A stretch of 64,000 nt of DNA from Hydrogenophaga sp. GTDB taxonomy: Bacteria; Pseudomonadota; Gammaproteobacteria; Burkholderiales; Burkholderiaceae_C. The notes below the pieces were generated by a model. That model saw only the letters and a program-made list of their open reading frames with translations, did no database searches and was not told the origin of the DNA. The position numbers and the translations under genes are program-made. Of this stretch, positions 8,401 through 19,783 are shown piece by piece (within the stretch, counting starts at the first letter, position 1; every line of letters starts with the position of its first letter). The DNA is taken from NCBI RefSeq assembly GCF_026125785.1, contig NZ_JAHCKL010000003.1:248001-312000 (forward strand), given 5' to 3'.

Positions 8401-8798
8401 GGCAGGCTCCTCAGAAACTGTTCCAGGATGATGCAGGCGGACGCCGCATCGGCATCCTTCGCGCCCAGGCTGTGTGCTTCGGTCGTGCTGTAGCGCTCGT
8501 CCACCTCGAACACCGGCAGGCCATGGCGCCCACGCAACTGGCGCGCGAACTTCTGCGCGCGCGCGGTGTTCTCGTGGGCGGCGCCGTCGGGGTGGTAGGG
8601 CACGCCGACCACGAGCGCATCGGGCTGCCATTCTTTCAGGCGCTCGGCGATCCTGGCAAAACGCGCGTCGCCCTCGGCGGCAATGGTGGCTTGCGGCGTC
8701 GCACTGCGCGTGAGGCGGTTGCCCGAGGCCACGCCAGTGCGCTTGAGGCCGAAATCGAAGGCCAGGAACAACTGGCAGTGCGGCGGGACGTCAGGCAT
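8397..8798 (-). CDS. ruvX: Putative pre-16S rRNA nuclease / Holliday junction resolvase-like protein RuvX (YqgF)
   Basis: A 133-aa RNase H-fold nuclease family member needed for 16S rRNA 5'-end maturation. Visible motifs are AFDFGLKRTGVA at the N-terminus (first catalytic Asp), VVGVP, DERYSTTEA and a terminal Asp-containing helix (KDADAASACIILEQFL). It overlaps yqgE by 8 bp upstream and pyrR by 4 bp downstream, an order commonly conserved in betaproteobacteria. Confidence 0.95.
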   Translation of the reverse strand: MPDVPPHCQLFLAFDFGLKRTGVASGNRLTRSATPQATIAAEGDARFARIAERLKEWQPDALVVGVPYHPDGAAHENTARAQKFARQLRGRHGLPVFEVDERYSTTEAHSLGAKDADAASACIILEQFLRSLP

Positions 8799-9378
8799 GG
8801 CCTGCGTCCGGCGAGAGCATCCAGGGTTGCAGGCCCAGCAGGGCCATGGCGCGTTCGTAGCGTTCGGCCACGGGCGCGTCGAAGATCAGGCTGGGATCGG
8901 CTTGCACGGTGAGCCAGCTGTTCTCCGTGATTTCGGATTCCAGTTGCCCCTGGCCCCAGGAGGCGTAGCCCAGCGAGACGAAGACCTTGCGCGGACCTGC
9001 GCCCGAGGCCATGGCTTCCAGCACGTCCTTGGAGGTGGTCATCTCCAGGCCGCCTGGGATGGACAGCGTGGACGCGTACACCGATTCGCCCTCGCCCGAG
9101 ACGGCCTCGTGCAGCACGAAGCCGCGCTCGGTCTGTACCGGGCCGCCCTGGAAGACCGGCTGCGTGGCGAGGTCGTCGCGGCCCATCGGCAGATCGACCT
9201 TTTCGAACAGTCGGGGCAGGAGGATGTCGCTGGGCTTGTTGATGACCAGGCCCAGCGCGCCGCGCTCGCTGTGCTCGCACATGAACACCACGCTGCGGCC
9301 GAATAGCTCGTCGCTGAGGCCGGGCATCGCAATCAGGAAGTGATTGGTCAGGTTGATGGAGGCAGAATCAGCGGACAT
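8791..9378 (-). CDS. YqgE/AlgH family protein
   Basis: A 195-aa conserved cytosolic protein of the YqgE/AlgH family, usually encoded next to ruvX. Typical blocks are seen: NHFLIAMPGL, VVFMCEHSERGALGLVINKP, VFQGGPV and a C-terminal SLGYASWGQGQLE. Biochemical function is not established. It is the first gene of the minus-strand pyr operon; only 66 bp separate it from the divergent photolyase gene. Confidence 0.95.
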   Translation of the reverse strand: MSADSASINLTNHFLIAMPGLSDELFGRSVVFMCEHSERGALGLVINKPSDILLPRLFEKVDLPMGRDDLATQPVFQGGPVQTERGFVLHEAVSGEGESVYASTLSIPGGLEMTTSKDVLEAMASGAGPRKVFVSLGYASWGQGQLESEITENSWLTVQADPSLIFDAPVAERYERAMALLGLQPWMLSPDAGHA

Positions 9379-9444
9379 GGCGGGATTTTAAGCCGCCCGT
9401 CTCGCCGGGCGACGCACGCCGGCCGCAACGCCTGCCTCCGCCTC

Positions 9445-10938
9445 ATGAACCATTTCGACAAGGGCCTGATGTGGTTTCGCCGCGACCTGCGCGCGCAGGA
9501 CAACGCGGCGCTCTACCACGCGCTCAAGACCTGCCGGCAGGTTTGGTGCGTGTTCGTGTTCGACGACGACATCCTGGACGACCTGCGCCAGCGTGGCCTG
9601 GTGGCGGACCGGCGGGTGGAGTTCATCCGCGAATCGCTGGTCGAACTGGACGAGCGTCTGCGCGCACTGGCGCAGGAGCATGGGGTGGCCGGTGCCGGCC
9701 TCATCGTTCTGCAGGGGGCGGCCCGGCAGGTGCTGCCGGCGTTGGCGCAGCAGCTGGGCGTGCAGGCGGTGTTTGCCAACCACGACGACGAGCCGGCCGC
9801 GCTGGCGCGCGACGCGCGCGTGTTCGGGGATCTCGCGCACGCTGGCATTCTCATGCACAGCCACAAGGACCATGTGGTCTTCGAGCGGCGCGAGGTGCTC
9901 ACACAGGCCGGGCACGCCTTTGGCGTGTTCACCCCGTACAAGAACGCCTGGCTCAAGGCGCTCACGCCCTTTCACCTCAAGGCCTATCCGGTGGCGCGTT
10001 ACGCGGGAGCGCTCGCGGCCCGGCCGCAGGAGCTCGCGCGGCCCGCTCCTGCGCTGGCGGATCTGGGCTTTCAGTCCACCAACCTGGCGCAACTGGCGCT
10101 GCCCACTGGCGAGAGCGGCGCCCAGGCCCTGTTCGAGGACTTTGTCGAACGCATCGATCGGTACGATGAAGCGCGCAACTTTCCCGCCGTAAAGGGCCCG
10201 AGTTACCTCAGCGCCCACCTGCGCTTTGGCACGCTCTCCATCCGGCAGGCGGCTTCGCTGGCCTACCAGATGCACCTGCAGGGCATCACCGGCGCCAGCA
10301 CCTGGCTGTCCGAACTGGTGTGGCGCGACTTCTACCACCAGATCCTGGCCAACCACCCGCACGTGGTGGACAAGGCATTCAAGTCCGAGTACGACGCCGT
10401 GCGCTTCGAGCACGGCAAGCACGCGCGCGAGCAGTTCGCAGCCTGGTGCGAGGGCCGCACCGGCTACCCGCTGGTGGACGCGGCCATGGCGCAGATCAAC
10501 CAGACCGGCTACATGCACAACCGCCTGCGCATGGTGGTGGCCAGTTTCCTGGTGAAGGACCTGGGCATCCACTGGCAATGGGGCGAGCGCTACTTCGCCG
10601 ACCACCTGATCGACTTCGACCTCGCGGCCAACAACGGCGGCTGGCAGTGGGCGAGTTCCAGCGGCTGCGACGCCCAGCCCTGGTTCCGCATCTTCAACCC
10701 GGTGACGCAGAGCGAGAAGTTCGACCCGCAGGGCAAGTTCATCCGGCGCTACCTGCCCCAGCTCGCCGGTCTGCCTGACCAGGCCATTCATGCCCCCTGG
10801 ACTGCCAACGAGATCGAACTCGCCGCCGCCGGCGTCACGCTGGGCAAGGACTATCCCTTGCCGATGGTGGATCACGCGGTGGCGCGGGAGAAGACGCTGC
10901 AGCGGTATGCGGTGGTGAAGAACCCTGGCAAGTTGTGA
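9445..10938 (+). CDS. phrB: Deoxyribodipyrimidine photo-lyase (class I CPD photolyase)
   Basis: Light-driven repair flavoprotein that splits cyclobutane pyrimidine dimers. The 497-aa product starts with the antenna domain (LMWFRRDLRAQDNAALYHA) and has the FAD domain signature blocks WLSELVWRDFYHQIL, TGYPLVDAAMAQ, TGYMHNRLRMVVASFL and NNGGWQWASSSGCDAQPWFRIFNP (the last contains the usual electron-transfer and FAD contacts). Length is normal. No obvious cofactor-antenna specificity can be read. It stands alone, divergent from yqgE. Confidence 0.96.
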   Translation: MNHFDKGLMWFRRDLRAQDNAALYHALKTCRQVWCVFVFDDDILDDLRQRGLVADRRVEFIRESLVELDERLRALAQEHGVAGAGLIVLQGAARQVLPALAQQLGVQAVFANHDDEPAALARDARVFGDLAHAGILMHSHKDHVVFERREVLTQAGHAFGVFTPYKNAWLKALTPFHLKAYPVARYAGALAARPQELARPAPALADLGFQSTNLAQLALPTGESGAQALFEDFVERIDRYDEARNFPAVKGPSYLSAHLRFGTLSIRQAASLAYQMHLQGITGASTWLSELVWRDFYHQILANHPHVVDKAFKSEYDAVRFEHGKHAREQFAAWCEGRTGYPLVDAAMAQINQTGYMHNRLRMVVASFLVKDLGIHWQWGERYFADHLIDFDLAANNGGWQWASSSGCDAQPWFRIFNPVTQSEKFDPQGKFIRRYLPQLAGLPDQAIHAPWTANEIELAAAGVTLGKDYPLPMVDHAVAREKTLQRYAVVKNPGKL

Positions 10939-10974
10939 GGGCGTTTTTGTGCTTTGCGCTGCCTCTTTCGCCAG

Positions 10975-11622
10975 CTATCCCTTGACCCGCCGCAACATCA
11001 ACGCCGTGTTCTCCTTGCGGTCCGCATTCACCCGCTGCACCGAGGGGCGCTCTCCCAGTTTCTGCAGGTACTCGCGCACCGGCAGATCGGCCAGGAAGTC
11101 GCGGCCGTAGATCGCTTTCGTGGCGCCGCTGACGACCGGCAGGTGCACCGCGCCGGCGCAGTCGGCGAGGGTGAAGCTGCCGCCCGCGAGGAAGGGCTCG
11201 AAGCGGGCCAGCCTGGCGAAGGCCGCGATGTTCTTTTCCAGTTGAGGCCCGATCTTTTCCTTGGCGGCGTCGCTGATCCGACCGCCGAAGAAGGCTTCTG
11301 GATACAGGTTGCGCGCGACCAGTTCCAGGTGCAGTTCTAAGTAGCGCACCAGTTCCCGCACCTTGGCCGCGGCGAACGGGTCCACCGGGATCAAGGGCCG
11401 CTGCGGATAGGCCGCCTCCAGGTAGTCGAGGATGACGGTGGACTCGGAGATGGCGCCACCGCCGTCGGTCTTGAGGTAGGGCACCTTGCCCAGTGGGCTG
11501 CAGGCCTTGTCGGTCTCGCCGACCCAGGCCAGTTCTTCCTCGAAGGGGATGCCTTTTTCGAGCAGGGCCAGCTTGACCTTGTTGTAGTAATTGCTGGCCG
11601 AGAAGCCGCAGAGCGTGGGCAT
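10975..11622 (-). CDS. Glutathione S-transferase family protein
   Basis: A 215-aa cytosolic GST with an N-terminal thioredoxin-fold domain (CGFSASNYYNKVKLALLEKG, then VPYLKTDGGGAISES with the glutathione gamma-glutamyl-binding ES pair) and an all-helical C-terminal domain. Ser in the SAS/NYY region may serve as the catalytic hydroxyl. The ATG at 11622 follows AAGGAGACACC. Its substrate is unknown. It is divergent from the copper operon, with 109 bp between. Confidence 0.9.
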   Translation of the reverse strand: MPTLCGFSASNYYNKVKLALLEKGIPFEEELAWVGETDKACSPLGKVPYLKTDGGGAISESTVILDYLEAAYPQRPLIPVDPFAAAKVRELVRYLELHLELVARNLYPEAFFGGRISDAAKEKIGPQLEKNIAAFARLARFEPFLAGGSFTLADCAGAVHLPVVSGATKAIYGRDFLADLPVREYLQKLGERPSVQRVNADRKENTALMLRRVKG

Positions 11623-11696
11623 GGGTGTCTCCTTGTGGTGGTCGCGGGTGCGTCGCCGCATCCTAGTGGGCGGCTTGCCAGGGCAGCGTCGCTCAG

Positions 11697-11723
11697 TTGA
11701 CGCGCCACCCTGGCTGATAAACT
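11697..11723 (+). promoter_or_regulatory. Possible sigma-70 promoter of the copper operon
   Basis: TTGACG (11697-11702) and TAAACT (11718-11723) are separated by 15 bp, shorter than ideal. The predicted transcription start would fall within a few bases of the ATG at 11732, implying a leaderless or nearly leaderless message. No copper-regulator box is evident. Weak evidence only. Confidence 0.3.
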
Positions 11724-11731
11724 CGTTGCCC

Positions 11732-12118
11732 ATGCCGTTCTCCCGCGTCACCCGCCGTATCGCTGCCTGGCTGGCCATGCTTGCCATGCTGGTGGGCACG
11801 CTGGCGCCCACCGTGGCGCAGGCGGTGGTGTCGGCACGGGACGATGGCTCGGGCTGGCTGCAGGTCTGCTCTGCCAGCGGCATGGTCTGGGTGCGCGCCG
11901 ATGGCGCGGCACCAGACAGCGCCGACGGCAAGTCCCTTGCCGATGCGCCGCGCCATTGTCCCTGGTGCAATCCGCACGGCGCCGCCGGCCTGCCGCCGGC
12001 GCCGCCGGCCCTGGTGCTGCTCTCGCCGCGCGATGCCGTGCCTGCGGTGCAGGTGGTTTCCGCCGACGTCCAGAGGGAATGGCCCGGCGCGCGTTCCCGG
12101 GCTCCGCCGCAGGCTTGA
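11732..12118 (+). CDS. DUF2946-type exported protein with CPWC motif
   Basis: A 128-aa protein with an N-terminal signal/anchor (AAWLAMLAMLVGTLAPTVAQA), a WLQVCSASGMVWV block and a CPWC motif followed by NPH, then a Pro/Ala-rich tail. This matches the DUF2946 family, which lacks a proven function but recurs beside copper and PepSY genes. The C-x2-C/H cluster could bind metal; this is inference. It is the first gene of the copper operon. A second, diverged copy lies at 13269-13703. Confidence 0.75.
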   Translation: MPFSRVTRRIAAWLAMLAMLVGTLAPTVAQAVVSARDDGSGWLQVCSASGMVWVRADGAAPDSADGKSLADAPRHCPWCNPHGAAGLPPAPPALVLLSPRDAVPAVQVVSADVQREWPGARSRAPPQA

Positions 12119-12224
12119 AGTCGTTCACCGCCGTGCTCCGGCCTGCGTGCCGGCGCGGCTTCCCAGCCCGGGCCTGATGGAGGCCCGCGTGCTACCCGAC
12201 CTCATTGCCTTGCAGGACAGCTCC

Positions 12225-12710
12225 ATGAAACAACTGCTTCTCTCTTCCCTGATCGCCTTCGCCGCCACCACCTCCTGGGCCCAGGCCTCCGTCGACGTCA
12301 AGGACCCCTGGGTGCGCGCCACCGTCGCGCAGCAAAAGGCCACTGGCGCCTTCATGCAGATCACATCGTCCTCCGATGTGCGGATCGTCGAGGCCCGCTC
12401 CCCCATTGCCGGCGTGGTGCAGATCCACGAGATGAGCATGGACGGTGGTGTGATGAAAATGCGCGAGGTCGCGGGCGGCCTGAGCCTGACCGCCGGCAAG
12501 CCGGTGGAGCTCAAGCCCGGCGGCTACCACGTGATGCTGATGGACCTCAAAGGGCAGGTGAAAGCCGGCGACGTGGTCCCGCTCACGCTGGTGCTCGAAG
12601 GCAAGGACGGCCAGCGCAGCACGCTGGACGTCAAGGCCACGGCGCGTGCACTGGGCGGCGGCGCGGCGCCTGCGGCCGGCGCGCAGGACCACGGCAAGCA
12701 CAAGCACTGA
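12225..12710 (+). CDS. Periplasmic copper chaperone PCuAC
   Basis: A 161-aa secreted Cu(I) chaperone of the PCuAC family, which hands copper to the CuA site of cytochrome oxidase subunit II. The signal peptide ends TTSWAQA. The copper motif H-x-M...H-x-M is present as HEMSMDGGVMKM and GGYHVMLMDL, and the C-terminus is His-rich (DHGKHKH), a second possible copper site. It precedes a second PCuAC gene by 4 bp. The oxidase operon that would receive the copper is 32 kb away in this window. Confidence 0.93.
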   Translation: MKQLLLSSLIAFAATTSWAQASVDVKDPWVRATVAQQKATGAFMQITSSSDVRIVEARSPIAGVVQIHEMSMDGGVMKMREVAGGLSLTAGKPVELKPGGYHVMLMDLKGQVKAGDVVPLTLVLEGKDGQRSTLDVKATARALGGGAAPAAGAQDHGKHKH

Positions 12711-12714
12711 GGCC

Positions 12715-13257
12715 ATGGGTCTGCGTCGTTCCGCGCCCGGTACGGGCGCGGAGGTGTCGTCGTTCGCGCGGCGATGCCTCCTGTTGACGTGCGTCTCTCT
12801 GACGTTCACGGGTGGTGCCATGGCCCATGGCTTCAAGGCCGGGGACCTGCGCATCGACCACCCTTATGCCACGCCGACCGGGCCTGGCATGCGCACCGGC
12901 GCGGTGTACCTGCGCGGCATCCAGAACCTGGGTCGCCAGGGCGATCGTTTGGTGGGAGCGAGCACGCCCCGCGCCGGCCATGTGGAGATCCAGCAGGTGC
13001 GTCTGGAGGGTGACATCGCGCGCATGCATTCACTGCCAGCGCTGGAATTGCCTGCGGGCGAGACGGTCGCCTTGCGCCACAACGCTGCGGACGGTGCTCA
13101 CCTGATGCTGCTGGATCTGACCCAGCCGCTGGAGGACGGCCAACGCTTTCCAATCACGCTCCGGTTTGAGCGAGCGGGTGAACGCGAGGTCATCGTGTGG
13201 GTGCAGACCCCGCGTGCCCGTGGTGCCGCAGCCAACCCCGGCGCACACGCTCACTGA
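12715..13257 (+). CDS. Second PCuAC-family copper chaperone
   Basis: A 180-aa secreted PCuAC-family protein, diverged from its neighbour. The hydrophobic export segment ends at GGAMAHG. Motif positions are GHVEIQQVRLEGDIARM and GAHLMLLDL, so the first His and the HLM pair are kept while the HEM triplet is HVE; the C-terminus again ends in His residues (GAHAH). It starts 4 bp after the first PCuAC gene, implying translational coupling. Copper handling is very likely; different affinity from the first copy is inference. Confidence 0.87.
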   Translation: MGLRRSAPGTGAEVSSFARRCLLLTCVSLTFTGGAMAHGFKAGDLRIDHPYATPTGPGMRTGAVYLRGIQNLGRQGDRLVGASTPRAGHVEIQQVRLEGDIARMHSLPALELPAGETVALRHNAADGAHLMLLDLTQPLEDGQRFPITLRFERAGEREVIVWVQTPRARGAAANPGAHAH

Positions 13258-13268
13258 GTGCCACACTC

Positions 13269-13703
13269 ATGCTGCCACGCTCGTGCCTCCGCCCGTATGG
13301 CATGCCGCCGATTCGACCACGGCGCTGGCTGCATGCCTGGCTGGCGGCCTGCATGGCGTTCGTGGCCCTCCAGGGCGTCCTGGGGGCGTGGTTGGTGCCG
13401 CGCATCGCCGGTGCCGAAGTCGTCCAGGTCTGTACCGCACAAGGCATGCGGTGGGTCGTGGTCTCGGATGCCAGCGGAGAACCTAACGATCTGGCGCCCG
13501 AGGGCACGGCGGCACTGGGTCAGCCTTGTGTATGGGTGGGTGTTTCGGGGGCGCCCGAGCGCGTGGCGGGCACCCCGTGGCAGCGCCTGCTGCCAGCGCA
13601 GGCCACGCCGCTGCCGGATTGGCGCATCTGGCAGCCACCTGGTAATCCCCGGCGCGTGCTGCTGATGTCAGCGATGCGCGCACCCCCCTCGAACGTGGCC
13701 TGA
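13269..13703 (+). CDS. Diverged DUF2946-like exported protein lacking CPWC
   Basis: A 144-aa protein with an N-terminal membrane/signal segment (HAWLAACMAFVALQGVLGAWLVP). It shares the block VVQVCTAQGMRWVVV with the protein encoded at 11732-12118 (LQVCSASGMVWVRA), but the CPWC motif is reduced to a single Cys (GQPCVWVGV). I read it as a paralogue, giving the order DUF2946-PCuAC-PCuAC-DUF2946. No function is known. ATG 13269 is used; an in-frame ATG 11 codons later is possible. Confidence 0.65.
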   Translation: MLPRSCLRPYGMPPIRPRRWLHAWLAACMAFVALQGVLGAWLVPRIAGAEVVQVCTAQGMRWVVVSDASGEPNDLAPEGTAALGQPCVWVGVSGAPERVAGTPWQRLLPAQATPLPDWRIWQPPGNPRRVLLMSAMRAPPSNVA

Positions 13704-13817
13704 ACCGCCCGGCCGGCTCATGTGGCCGCCGGCATTTCCCATTCGTCCATGCCGGACCGCGCGGAGTTTCCCGCGAACGGTACCGCATGGCCTGTTCAGC
13801 TCTGTTCGAGATACATC

Positions 13818-14767
13818 ATGAAAACCTCACGTTACTTGTCCTACCTGTCTGCTGTCTCTCTGGCCGCGTTGCTGGCTGCGTGTGGCGGCGGAGGCGGCGA
13901 AGAAACACCTGCCCCGACAACACCTGTTCCCCAGCCCGACCTCAACATCAGCCTTGCCTTCGCAGCCATGGCGGGATCCACGCCGATCGACTGCAGCACG
14001 GCCTTGACCGATCTGGGCATTACCAACGCGCAAGGGGGGCTGCGCGATCTGCGCTTCTACATCTCCAACGTCAAACTGGTGACCAGCGGTGGTGCCGAGG
14101 TACCCCTGGTACTGGGCGCCACCGACGACTGGAATGCCACCGTCGGCAGCGACCGCGTGACGCTGGTGGACCTTGAGAACGCATCAGGCACCTGCACAGG
14201 CGGCACGGTGGCGATGAACAGCGAGGTCAAGGGCACCGTGCCTGCGGGTACCTACGTGGGCGTGAAGATGACGCTGGGCGTGCCCTTCGCGCTCAACCAC
14301 ACCAACCAGGGCGGAGCCATCGGCACCGGCGCGGGCGAGTCACCCGCCGTGGTCAACAACGCCGTGCACCCAGGCATGGCGTGGAACTGGGCAGGGGGTC
14401 GCAAGTTCGCCAAGATCGAGGTGAACGACCCCAGCTGGACGGCCCCGACCTTCAACGTTCACCTGGGCTCCACCGGCTGCACCGGGACCAACCCAGCCGC
14501 TGGCGAGGTGGACGCCTGTACCGGCCCCAACCGCCTGGACTTCGGGTTCGCCACCTTCGACCCGGCCACCCAGAAGATCGCCGTGGACGTGCGTGCGCTG
14601 TTGGCCGGCAACGACGTTACCGTCAACGGCAGTGGCCCGACTGGTTGCATGTCGGGCAAGACCGATCCCGAATGCGTGAAGGTGTTCGAGGCGCTGGCCA
14701 TCGATCTGCCCACCGGACTCACGGTGGGCAACGGCTCGACGCAGACCGTCTTCCGGGCTGTCGCCAA

Positions 14768-14771
<4 letters not shown>
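13818..14771 (+). CDS. MbnP-family copper-binding lipoprotein ('metallo-mystery pair' partner)
   Basis: A 317-aa lipoprotein (lipobox LLAACGG, then a Gly/Pro/Thr linker). It matches the MbnP family: N-terminal ISLAFAAMAGSTPIDC, LRDLRFYISNVKLV, the ALNHTNQ segment, GMAWNWAGGRKFAKIEV and late Cys pairs (GCTGTNPAAGEVDAC, GCMSGKTDPEC). In methanotrophs MbnP binds copper after a Trp is converted to kynurenine by the paired dihaem enzyme MbnH; the W-x-W here is a candidate region for that residue, by inference. No methanobactin biosynthesis genes are nearby. Its TGA overlaps the ATG of the next gene (ATGA). Confidence 0.88.
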
Positions 14772-15964
<1,193 letters not shown>

Positions 15965-17188
15965 GCGATGGCGCCTGTACCGCCATCTCGGTGTCGTCTG
16001 GACGCTGGCGCTGGCCGCCACGCTGGCCCACGCGCATGGCGAGGCCGACGATCCGTTGCCCGCAGAGCCGGGTACGGTGGCCGTCGAGGCCGCCGCTGCC
16101 TTGCGCCACCTGCGCGCGGAGCAGGTGCTGCCTTCGGCCCGGCTCGACGGTTTCCTGCTGCAAGGGGATACCGGTGATGACCCCAGCGGTTCGCGGCTGG
16201 AGCACGGCACGCTCGGTCTGTCCTGGCGCGCTACGCAGAACCTGGGGGGGCAATGGGTGGTGGGCAAACATGGCAATGAGTCCGCGCACGTGGAGGCGGC
16301 CTGGCTGCAGTGGCGGCACGACACCGATGAGGACAGCGCATGGTTGTTCAACCTGGGCCGTCAGACGCCGGCCATGGGTGGTGTGCTGGCGGGCGCCGGG
16401 CACCTGGACCGGTTCGGCCTGCGGCCGCTGGCCCAGCGCATGGCGCTGGACCACGACTGGATCGACGACGGCCTGCAGCTCGGCTGGCGTGGCAGGCCGC
16501 GCGGCGGCGAACTGGCGCTGGATGCGGGTGTCTGGCGCGGCAAGGCCTTTCCTGGCGCACGCGACGGCCGTCCGGTGCCCAGCCTGCACCTGGGTTGGCG
16601 CAGCGAAGCCTGGGCCCTCGATGGCATCTGGGCCCGCTTCCAGCCTTTGGGACGCGGCACGTCGATTGCGGGCGCCGCCGGCCACAGCCACACAGCACCC
16701 GTGTGCAACGCCGCCCTGGTGGAAGTGGCGTGCTTCACCGGCAGCACCGAGTTGACCGGCGGAAGTGTGCGCTGGAGCGGTCGGGAGGCTTCGCCGTCCT
16801 GGCCGTGGACCTTCACCGCCGCAGGCTGGCTGCGCCAGGACCGTGGTTCGCTGGAGTCCGCCAACGGGCTGGCCCGCTACGACGGGCGCAACCAGGGTGG
16901 CTGGCTAGAGGCCATCTGGCACGTGAACCCTCGCTGGGAGCTGGGTTGGCGCGGCGAAAGCCTGGGAGCCCATCATGCGCTCCAGGGACCTGGCGCTGCC
17001 ATGCTGGTGCGTGAGACACGCCTGGACCGCTACCGCAGCGCAACCCGCCACGCGCTCATGCTGGGCTACCGTCCGGTGGCCTGGGCCAGCCTGCACCTGG
17101 AGGCCGGCCGGGAATCGGTGGCCGGCACGCGCGCCGGCTTCATTGCCCTGCGGCTCGTGATGACCACCCAACACTTTCTGACCACGCC

Positions 17189-18572
17189 ATGAACACCCCT
17201 ATCCGACAGCCTCAGGCGCCCGCCGCCTCCCGTTTCCACGCCGTCGCCTGGCGCTGGCACTTCTATGCCGGCCTGTACGTCGTGCCGTTCCTGCTGATGC
17301 TGGCCCTCACCGGGCTGGTGATGGTGTTCTTCACCGGTTTCCAGACCCGGCTGGGGCCGGTGGTGACGGTGGCGGTGCCGGCGCAGGCCGCGCCGCTGCC
17401 GGTAAGCCAGCAGGCCGCGGCCGCGCTGGAACTGCGGTCGCAGGCCGCGCTGCTGGAGTACCAGGCGCCGGCGGCGCCGGACCGCGCGAGCTGGTTCGTG
17501 CTCGCGCGCGATGGCGTGACCGAGGCCATCGCGGTCGATCCCTACACCGCGCGCGTGCTCACACTGGTGGACAAGGACCAGACCTGGTTCGCCTGGGCCG
17601 AGAAGATCCATGGCACCTTGCTGCTGGGCGATCTGGGTGACCGCCTCATCGAGATCGCCGCGGGCTTCGGCATCGTCATGATCCTCACCGGCCTGTACCT
17701 CTGGTGGCCGCGCGGCGGTACGCGCTGGGCACAGGTGCTGTGGCCGGACTTGCGGCTGAAGGGCCGCCAGTGGTGGCGTTCGCTGCATGCCAGCGTGGGT
17801 TTCTGGCTCAGTCTGGTGCTGCTCCTGTTTCTGTTGACCGGCCTGTCCTGGACCGGCGTGTGGGGCGGCAAGCTGGTGCAGCCCTGGGGCAGCTTCCCGG
17901 CGGCCAAATGGGACGCGGTGCCCACCTCCGACGCCACCCATGCCAGCCTGCGCACCGGCGGACCGCTGCAGGTGCCCTGGGGGCTGGAGCAGACACCGCT
18001 GCCGGTCTCGGGTTCGATCGCCGGCACCGCCGGTCTGCCGGCCGGGCAACCGGTGAACCTGAACAGCGTGGCCGCGTTCGCGCGCCAGATCGGCTTTGCC
18101 GGGCAACACCATGTGATGCCACCCAAGGATGCGACCGGTGTCTACACCCTCACCGCCAACACCATGAGCGGCGACCTGGGCCGGCCCACGCAGGACCGCA
18201 CGGTGCACATCGACCAGTACAGCGGCCGCGTGCTGGCCGAGGTGAGCTACGCGGACTACCCCGCCATGGCCAAGGCCATGGCGGTGGGCATCGCGCTGCA
18301 CCAGGGCGACCTGGGGCTCTGGAACGCCGGCCTCAATGTGCTGCTGTGCCTGGCCATCGTGTTCCTGTGTGTCAGCGGCATCGTCATGTGGTGGAAGCGC
18401 CGGCCTGCGGGCCAATGGCGCCTGGCCGCGCCGCCGCTGCCGCGCGAGATGCCGCTGTGGAAGGGCGGGGCCGTGGTGATGTGCGTGGCCGCGCTCGCGT
18501 TCCCGCTCACCGGCGCCGTGCTGCTGGCGGTGCTGTTGCTCGATGGGCTGGTGGTGTCGCGGCTGCCCGCGC

Positions 18573-18592
<20 letters not shown>
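17189..18592 (+). CDS. PepSY-associated transmembrane protein (PiuB-like)
   Basis: A 467-aa inner-membrane protein of the PepSY_TM family with an N-terminal helix (FYAGLYVVPFLLMLALTGLVMVFF), a periplasmic PepSY-type domain, a central pair of helices (IAAGFGIVMILTGLYLWWPRGG; WLSLVLLLFLLTGLSW) and C-terminal helices after GIVMWWKRRP. Relatives are linked to siderophore-iron or copper uptake, sometimes as reductases carrying haem between helix His residues. It is the last gene of the copper operon and overlaps the preceding gene by 4 bp and the convergent fbpC-like gene by 20 bp. Confidence 0.9.
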
Positions 18593-19697
<1,105 letters not shown>

Positions 19698-19706
19698 GGG
19701 AAAGGC

Positions 19707-19731
19707 ATTGTAGATAACTACAATTCTCATT
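19707..19731. promoter_or_regulatory. AT-rich palindrome, possible Fur box between the iron ABC genes
   Basis: ATTGTAG-ATAA-CTACAAT forms a perfect 18-bp palindrome (19707-19724), and the overlapping GATAACTACAATTCTCATT (19713-19731) matches the Fur consensus GATAATGATAATCATTATC at 12 of 19 positions by my count. It is the only AT-rich stretch in the divergent region and lies 10 bp before one start and 53 bp before the other. Confidence 0.5.
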
Positions 19732-19783
19732 TGTGTTGATGTTGACTTAGGGCAAAGGCCCTTTCACCCGGACCTCTCTGCCC

